A stretch of DNA of 8,894 nt, from the NCBI GenBank assembly GCA_020200675.1, contig JAIVIG010000385.1, forward strand, positions 1 through 8,894. Direction: 5' to 3'. Positions 5,953 through 8,894 of this stretch are shown here, one piece after another (positions within the stretch are counted from its first letter, which is position 1; every line of letters starts with the position of its first letter). This stretch comes from Actinomycetota bacterium (GTDB taxonomy: Bacteria > Actinomycetota > Rubrobacteria > Rubrobacterales > Rubrobacteraceae). The translations under genes and the position numbers were made by a program. Below the pieces are notes generated by a model. It was given only the letters and a program-made list of their open reading frames with translations. It did not search any database and was not told where the DNA came from.

Positions 5953-5958
5953 TAGAAT
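5953..5958 (+). promoter_or_regulatory. Possible -10 box for the molybdopterin gene
   Basis: TAGAAT (five of six consensus bases) lies about 70 nt before the preferred start at 6027. A -35 hexamer is not evident at the expected distance, so this remains tentative. Confidence 0.3.
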
Positions 5959-6026
5959 TAGAACGATAGTGGACGGGTGCTATGAGAGTATGGTTTCGAG
6001 ACTCGTTGCGAAGTAACAAGGCCGCC

Positions 6027-7070
6027 ATGAACGCCCGGACGGTCAACGTCGCCATCCTGCTCCTGCTGGCGTTCGAGCTGGCGACGGGCCTCGGGAGCTT
6101 CCTGGCCGGCGACCCGGACGGACGGTGGCTCTTCTGGTCTCACCGCGCCGGCGGTCTCGCCCTGGTGGTGCTCTTGGCCTGGAAGACCGGCATAGCGGCG
6201 AGGTCCTACCGTCGCCGCGGCGTCACCGTCGGGACCGGGCTCTCGGCGGTCGGAGGGCTGCTCTTGCTCGGGTCGCTCGCGACGGGGGTGCTCTGGGCCA
6301 ACGTGGGGCTGCCGTGGGTCCCGGTGCCGGTGCTGGGGAGCTGGACCGTTCTGAGTTTGCACGTCGCGCTCTCGCTGTTCCTGATCCCGCTGTTCGTGGC
6401 GCATCTCGGCCTGCGCTGGCCGCGACCGAGCCGGGAGGACCTGATCGGCCGGCGGGCGGTGCTCCGCATGCTGGGCCTGCTGGCGATCGGCTTCGTGTTC
6501 TGGAGAATCCAGGAGGTCCTCTCCGCGCTCTTCGGGCCGACCGGAGTCCGCCGCTTCACCGGTTCGCGCGAGGAGGCGAGCTTCGCCGGCAACCTCCATC
6601 CGGTAACCAACTGGCTGAGCGACCCGATCCCCCGGATAGACTCTGGCCACTGGCGGCTCCGGATCCACGGCGAGGTCGAGCGTGAGAACGGCCTCTCCTA
6701 CGAAGAGGTCCTCGCCCTCGGTGGCGCCGTCCGCCAGGCTGCGCTCGACTGCACCGGCGGCTGGTACACCGTCCAGCGCTGGAGCGGGGTGCCGGTGGTT
6801 GCCTTGCTGGAGCGGGCCGGGATAAAGGACGGCGCGCGCAGCATTCTGTTCCGCTCCACCACCGGCTATAGTCGCCGCTTCTCGCTGGAGGAGGCCGGGG
6901 ATCTCCTGCTGGCCACCCACGTCGGGGACGAGGAGCTCTCCGCCGGTCACGGCTTCCCCTTGAGGCTCGTAGCCCCGAGCCATCGCGGGTACGGGTGGGT
7001 CAAGTGGGTCTCCGAGGTGCAGGTCAGCCGCGATCCGGCTTGGGTCGAGCCCCCGTTGCCCCTCCAGTAA
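6027..7070 (+). CDS. Membrane-anchored molybdopterin-dependent oxidoreductase
   Basis: A 347-residue protein with two parts. Residues 1-160 hold about five membrane helices with H39, H112 and H126 (the last two 14 apart in LHVALSLFLIPLFVAH), resembling a small b-type cytochrome. Residues from about 175 form a sulfite-oxidase/YedY-like molybdopterin fold (PF00174): FTGSREEASFAGNLHPVTNW, then DCTGGWYTVQRWSGVPV with C242 as the expected molybdenum ligand, and a C-terminal GFPLRLVAPSHRGYGWVKWV pattern. Such enzymes transfer electrons between a small substrate and the membrane chain; the substrate is unknown. Just before the last helix stands GRRAVLRMLGLLA, close to a twin-arginine signal, suggesting the cofactor domain is exported folded. 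I prefer ATG 6027 (AAGG six bases upstream, N-terminus at a helix). ATG 5982 would add 15 polar residues. No partner subunit gene is adjacent. Confidence 0.85.
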   Translation: MNARTVNVAILLLLAFELATGLGSFLAGDPDGRWLFWSHRAGGLALVVLLAWKTGIAARSYRRRGVTVGTGLSAVGGLLLLGSLATGVLWANVGLPWVPVPVLGSWTVLSLHVALSLFLIPLFVAHLGLRWPRPSREDLIGRRAVLRMLGLLAIGFVFWRIQEVLSALFGPTGVRRFTGSREEASFAGNLHPVTNWLSDPIPRIDSGHWRLRIHGEVERENGLSYEEVLALGGAVRQAALDCTGGWYTVQRWSGVPVVALLERAGIKDGARSILFRSTTGYSRRFSLEEAGDLLLATHVGDEELSAGHGFPLRLVAPSHRGYGWVKWVSEVQVSRDPAWVEPPLPLQ

Positions 7071-7084
7071 GCGGCACGCAGAAA

Positions 7085-7115
7085 GAGGGCCAGGACTGGT
7101 GACATCCGCGCCCTC
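7085..7115 (+). terminator. Weak stem-loop after the molybdopterin gene
   Basis: GAGGGC (7085-7090) pairs with GCCCTC (7110-7115) around 19 nt, 15 nt after the stop. There is no T-run, so if it acts at all it is a poor terminator or an mRNA 3'-end stabiliser. Confidence 0.3.
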
Positions 7116-7143
7116 ACAGCTTCAAACAAATCTCGGCCAAGAG

Positions 7144-7170
7144 GTTTCGAGCAGGTTACCTTGTGGGTAC
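7144..7170 (+). promoter_or_regulatory. SigB/SigF-like stress promoter upstream of the GlsB-type gene
   Basis: GTTT (7144-7147) and GGGTAC (7165-7170) are separated by 17 nt. This resembles the promoter class of actinobacterial SigF/SigB factors (GTTT or GNNT, 14-17 nt, then GGGTA). It ends 40 nt before the GTG start. The downstream gene belongs to a stress-linked family, which supports the call. Confidence 0.55.
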
Positions 7171-7191
7171 AGGTCCGGGCGTAGGTAACCT
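7153..7191. promoter_or_regulatory. 9-bp inverted repeat overlapping the stress promoter
   Basis: AGGTTACCT (7153-7161) and AGGTAACCT (7183-7191) are perfect complements 21 nt apart. The left arm lies in the promoter spacer and the right arm lies around the expected transcription start. It could be a two-half-site operator or, if transcribed from further upstream, a stem-loop before the ribosome site. Confidence 0.5.
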
Positions 7192-7209
7192 TCGAGAAAG
7201 GACGAGTGA

Positions 7210-7470
7210 GTGATCGGCACAATCATAGCCTGGATCATAATCGGGCTCGTAGCCGGGGCGCTGGCGAAGTTGATCATGCCGGGAGACGATCCCGGAGGGA
7301 TAATAGTGACGATCCTCATAGGGATCGCCGGCTCTTTCGTGGGCGGTTTCCTCGCGAGCCTGATCGGTCTGGGCGGCGGCGGATGGATCTGGACCATCAT
7401 CGTGGCCACTATAGGCGCGATCATACTGCTGCTTATCTACCGAATGCTCGTGGGCCGCAGAACCGCTTAG
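7210..7470 (+). CDS. GlsB/YeaQ/YmgE-family stress membrane protein
   Basis: An 86-residue, very hydrophobic protein with three membrane helices rich in glycine: IIAWIIIGLVAGALAKLIMPG, then GGIIVTILIGIAGSFVGGFLASLIGLG, then WIWTIIVATIGAIILLLIYR and a short basic end (GRRTA). This is the full-length pattern of the transglycosylase-associated/GlsB family (PF04226), whose members are small inner-membrane proteins often induced by general stress. The exact role is unknown. Start GTG 7210 has AAAGGA (7197-7202) seven bases upstream; a GTG at 7206 is out of frame. It lies behind a SigB/SigF-like promoter and converges with an Asp23-type gene 26 nt away. In Firmicutes and Actinobacteria these two families often occur together, which fits the envelope-stress theme. 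Confidence 0.92.
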   Translation: MIGTIIAWIIIGLVAGALAKLIMPGDDPGGIIVTILIGIAGSFVGGFLASLIGLGGGGWIWTIIVATIGAIILLLIYRMLVGRRTA

Positions 7471-7489
7471 ATTCTCTACAAGGGCCGGG

Positions 7490-7502
7490 GGGTAGTCTAC
7501 CC
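7490..7502. terminator. Tight inverted repeat between convergent genes
   Basis: GGGTAG and CTACCC pair around a single base, which in practice means a 5-bp stem with a 3-nt loop. It spans the end of the short gap and the stop codon of the Asp23-type gene. It might act on both strands, but there is no T-run and the stem is small. Confidence 0.25.
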
Positions 7503-8162
7503 GCGCGGTGGCTCACTCTCCTCGCTGCGCCTGGTCTCGTCCTCTTCGGGCGATCGGCGCGTCTCGGAGACGTCCTCGGGTCTGATCTCGGCGGTCTCGT
7601 CTCCTTCCGGCTGTTCCTCGGCTCGTGTCTCTTCTTCGGCGAGCGGCCCGCTCGTGCCCTCGGTGCGCGTCCGGCTGCTCGGGCTCACCTCGGTGGTCTC
7701 GCGCTCACCGGCCTCGGGCAGCGGGCGCGCCTCGGTCCTCGTGCCGTCTTCCAGGGCGCGGCGGAGCCTCGCTCCTCTCTCGGGGAAGATGATGTCGCTT
7801 ATGGTCACGTTCAGCTCGGTGACGCGGAGCCCGGTCATGTTCTGGACTCGGTCGGAGATCCTGCGCCGCACCTCGTCGACGGTCGGCAGGATGTCCCTGC
7901 CGTACTCGATGCCCATCGTGAGGTCTACGGCGGCCTCCACCGTGCCAATCTCGACGGAGACGCCGCGGGTCTGGCTCTCCGAGCCGGTTATGCTGCCCAG
8001 GATCCCGCCGGCGGCCCGCGACGCGCTGCCACCCATGTGTACGCCCTCCACCTCCTGCGCCGCCCCTCCCGCTATCGTGGAGACGACCGTGTCGCTGATG
8101 ATGGTCCTGCCGCGCTCGCTCACGAGCGGGCTATCGTACTGTTGCTGGTCCTGTTCGCTCAT
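7497..8162 (-). CDS. Asp23/Gls24-family envelope stress protein with long charged tail
   Basis: A 221-residue protein. Residues about 15-127 form the Asp23/Gls24 domain (PF03780): GRTIISDTVVSTIAGGAAQEVEGV, a Gly/Ser loop, then VEAAVDLTMGIEYGRDI, VRRRISDRVQNMTGLRVTELNVTISDI. Family members assemble at the membrane or cell periphery and are linked to envelope stress; Staphylococcus Asp23 is anchored by a partner membrane protein. Here a GlsB-type membrane protein is encoded convergently 26 nt away. The last 90 or so residues are unusual: low-complexity Glu/Arg/Thr/Ser/Pro with ETRRS repeated at 200-204 and 209-213, probably disordered. I start at ATG 8162, with GGAGGAGG nine bases upstream; a GTG at 8168 is too close to that site. 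A weak SigB-like promoter (8229 to 8205) may drive it. Confidence 0.9.
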   Translation of the reverse strand: MSEQDQQQYDSPLVSERGRTIISDTVVSTIAGGAAQEVEGVHMGGSASRAAGGILGSITGSESQTRGVSVEIGTVEAAVDLTMGIEYGRDILPTVDEVRRRISDRVQNMTGLRVTELNVTISDIIFPERGARLRRALEDGTRTEARPLPEAGERETTEVSPSSRTRTEGTSGPLAEEETRAEEQPEGDETAEIRPEDVSETRRSPEEDETRRSEESEPPRG

Positions 8163-8204
8163 CTTCACCCTCCTCCGCTAGCCACAGTCCTGCCTCTCCC
8201 AATA

Positions 8205-8229
8205 ATTCCCCAAATCCCTCCGGCGCAAC
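8205..8229 (-). promoter_or_regulatory. Weak SigB/SigF-like promoter candidate for the Asp23-type gene
   Basis: On the minus strand GTTG (8229-8226) is followed by 15 nt and GGGAAT (8210-8205), one mismatch from each element of the GTTT/GGGTA class, about 42 nt before the ATG. A sigma-70 reading (TTGCGC with an AT-rich -10) overlaps the same stretch and cannot be excluded. Confidence 0.3.
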
Positions 8230-8297
8230 CTCGAACCCGCGATCGGTGATGCTTTCCGGACGAGTGGGGAGCCGCCGCGGTTTTCGTTCCGAGCGCG

Positions 8298-8675
8298 CTA
8301 GCAGGTGGAGTGGATGAGCGCGCCCACCCTCTCGGTCTCCCTCAACTCGTTGTAAAGCTGGATCGCCTCCCCGGTCTCCCGGACGTGCGCGGAGACGTTC
8401 CTGTCCTCCAGCATCCGCAGGGCGTCTTGCGTGACGCCGAGCCGTTCGTAGAAGCCCTTCGAGAGCACCACCGCGGTGGCCCCGTGCTCCAGCAGCTCCT
8501 CGACGTCCGCGGGCTGGATGCCCGGCTCGTGGTTCGTGCCGGTCTCTCTCCAGTCCCACTTCCTCGCGCCGCCGGGGAAGAGCTTGGCGTCCTTGAAGGG
8601 GCCGTCCACACCCTCGACCTCCAGGCGACCCCAGGAGAGGTGGGTAACTCCCGGCGAACGCGCTTCCTGCTCCAT
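8298..8675 (-). CDS. Mth938-like domain protein (DUF498/AAMDC family)
   Basis: A 125-residue protein matching the whole Mth938-like family (PF04430). Clear marks are SWGRLEVEG, KDAKLFPGGARKWDWRETGT, NHEPGIQPADVEELLEHGA, VVLSKGF, HVRETGEAIQLYNEL and the ending VGALIHSTC. Family members are small single-domain cytosolic proteins of uncertain biochemical role, and the sequence does not reveal a catalytic site. Start ATG 8675 has AGGAGG four bases upstream. It lies 81 nt downstream of a membrane-protein gene on the same strand and 135 nt before the Asp23-type gene. Co-transcription with either is possible but not shown. Confidence 0.9.
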   Translation of the reverse strand: MEQEARSPGVTHLSWGRLEVEGVDGPFKDAKLFPGGARKWDWRETGTNHEPGIQPADVEELLEHGATAVVLSKGFYERLGVTQDALRMLEDRNVSAHVRETGEAIQLYNELRETERVGALIHSTC

Positions 8676-8756
8676 CTTGCCTCCTCTTACGCCAGCAGCG
8701 CTCAGGTTAGCACCAAGAAGGGTCCGATGCGGAGACCGGATGGGTTGACGACGTGG

Positions 8757-8894
8757 CTAGGGGGCCTGGGAGGAGCTCGTGGCAGCGGGGTCCGAACCCC
8801 GGTTGCGCCGTCTCCACCACACGAATCCTGCCGCGAGCATGGGAGCGAGCCACCAGCCGAAGACGACGGCCGAGAGGACCGCGGTCGCCAGCGC
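8757..8894 (-). CDS. C-terminal end of a membrane protein (partial)
   Basis: The final 45 codons of a gene that runs off the right edge, ending with TAG at 8757-8759. The visible part has one hydrophobic segment (ALATAVLSAVVFGWWLAPML, then AAGFVWW), a basic RRRNR cluster that would sit in the cytoplasm, and a polar Ser/Pro/Ala tail. That is the usual ending of a bacterial integral membrane protein. The family cannot be told from this piece. No start is in the window. Confidence 0.62.
   Translation of the reverse strand, partial: ALATAVLSAVVFGWWLAPMLAAGFVWWRRRNRGSDPAATSSSQAP

Noticed and set aside
5982..6026. Earlier ATG (5982) for the molybdopterin gene
   Set aside because: It is not excluded, but it has a poor ribosome site and adds 15 polar residues before a normal membrane-protein start at 6027.
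5958..6983. 341-codon minus-strand frame opposite the molybdopterin gene
   Set aside because: It is a Gln/Arg/Pro-rich shadow with no recognisable domain; the plus strand has a coherent two-domain protein.
7206..8249. 347-codon plus-strand frame across the GlsB and Asp23 genes
   Set aside because: It overlaps two well-recognised genes and encodes only Arg/Ala/Gly-rich sequence.
8786..8801. T-arm-like hairpin CGGGG-TCCGAA-CCCCG, possible tRNA end
   Set aside because: The loop has six bases instead of seven, no acceptor stem or anticodon arm is present, and it lies inside the partial membrane-protein frame.
1..8894. CRISPR array, rRNA, intact IS element or phage gene
   Set aside because: No regularly spaced repeats, no rRNA-like stretch and no transposase or integrase motif was found on either strand.

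Overview
The window is 8.9 kb of high-GC bacterial DNA. It looks like an actinobacterial chromosome: GTG and TTG starts are frequent, gene spacing is compact, and it carries a GlsB/Asp23 stress pair and an NCS1 permease with a CodA-type deaminase. Frequent AGG (Arg) and ATA (Ile) codons despite the high GC remind me of Rubrobacter, but that placement is an impression and was not tested. I see no rRNA, tRNA, CRISPR array, intact insertion sequence or phage gene.

Left part (1-1480): two toxin-antitoxin loci on the + strand. The first is a higBA locus in which the HigB toxin is reduced to its last few codons while the HigA antitoxin is complete. The second is an intact DUF433/DUF5615 (VapBC-like) pair with a 4-nt overlap. 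A diverged repeat of about 37 bp precedes both loci and abuts the HigB remnant. A terminator-like region inside an 8-bp inverted repeat separates the second pair from the next operon, which converges on it.

Middle part (1483-5778, all - strand): cytosine salvage followed by transporter relics. Cytosine deaminase (codA) is followed after 46 nt by a cytosine/purine permease. A good -35/-10 promoter with a 17-nt spacer lies just upstream of codA. Upstream of that promoter are an MFS transporter broken by a frameshifting internal deletion and an EamA-type transporter missing its middle two thirds. Together with the higB remnant, that makes three damaged genes within about 5.6 kb, next to intact ones. 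This could be real decay or an assembly problem.

Right part (5779-8894): a + strand membrane-anchored molybdopterin oxidoreductase with an internal twin-arginine-like motif before its last membrane helix. Next comes a small GlsB/YeaQ-type membrane protein behind a SigB/SigF-like promoter overlapped by a 9-bp inverted repeat. Convergent to it is an Asp23/Gls24 envelope-stress protein with a long charged tail. Last are a Mth938-like small protein and the C-terminal end of a membrane protein cut by the window edge.

The cytosine genes form one functional unit, with uptake feeding deamination to uracil. The GlsB and Asp23 genes form a likely stress pair. No wholly new multi-gene system is evident. 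The most unusual items are the decayed higB next to a repeat, the paired transporter deletions, the mid-protein Tat-like motif and the stress-promoter architecture.
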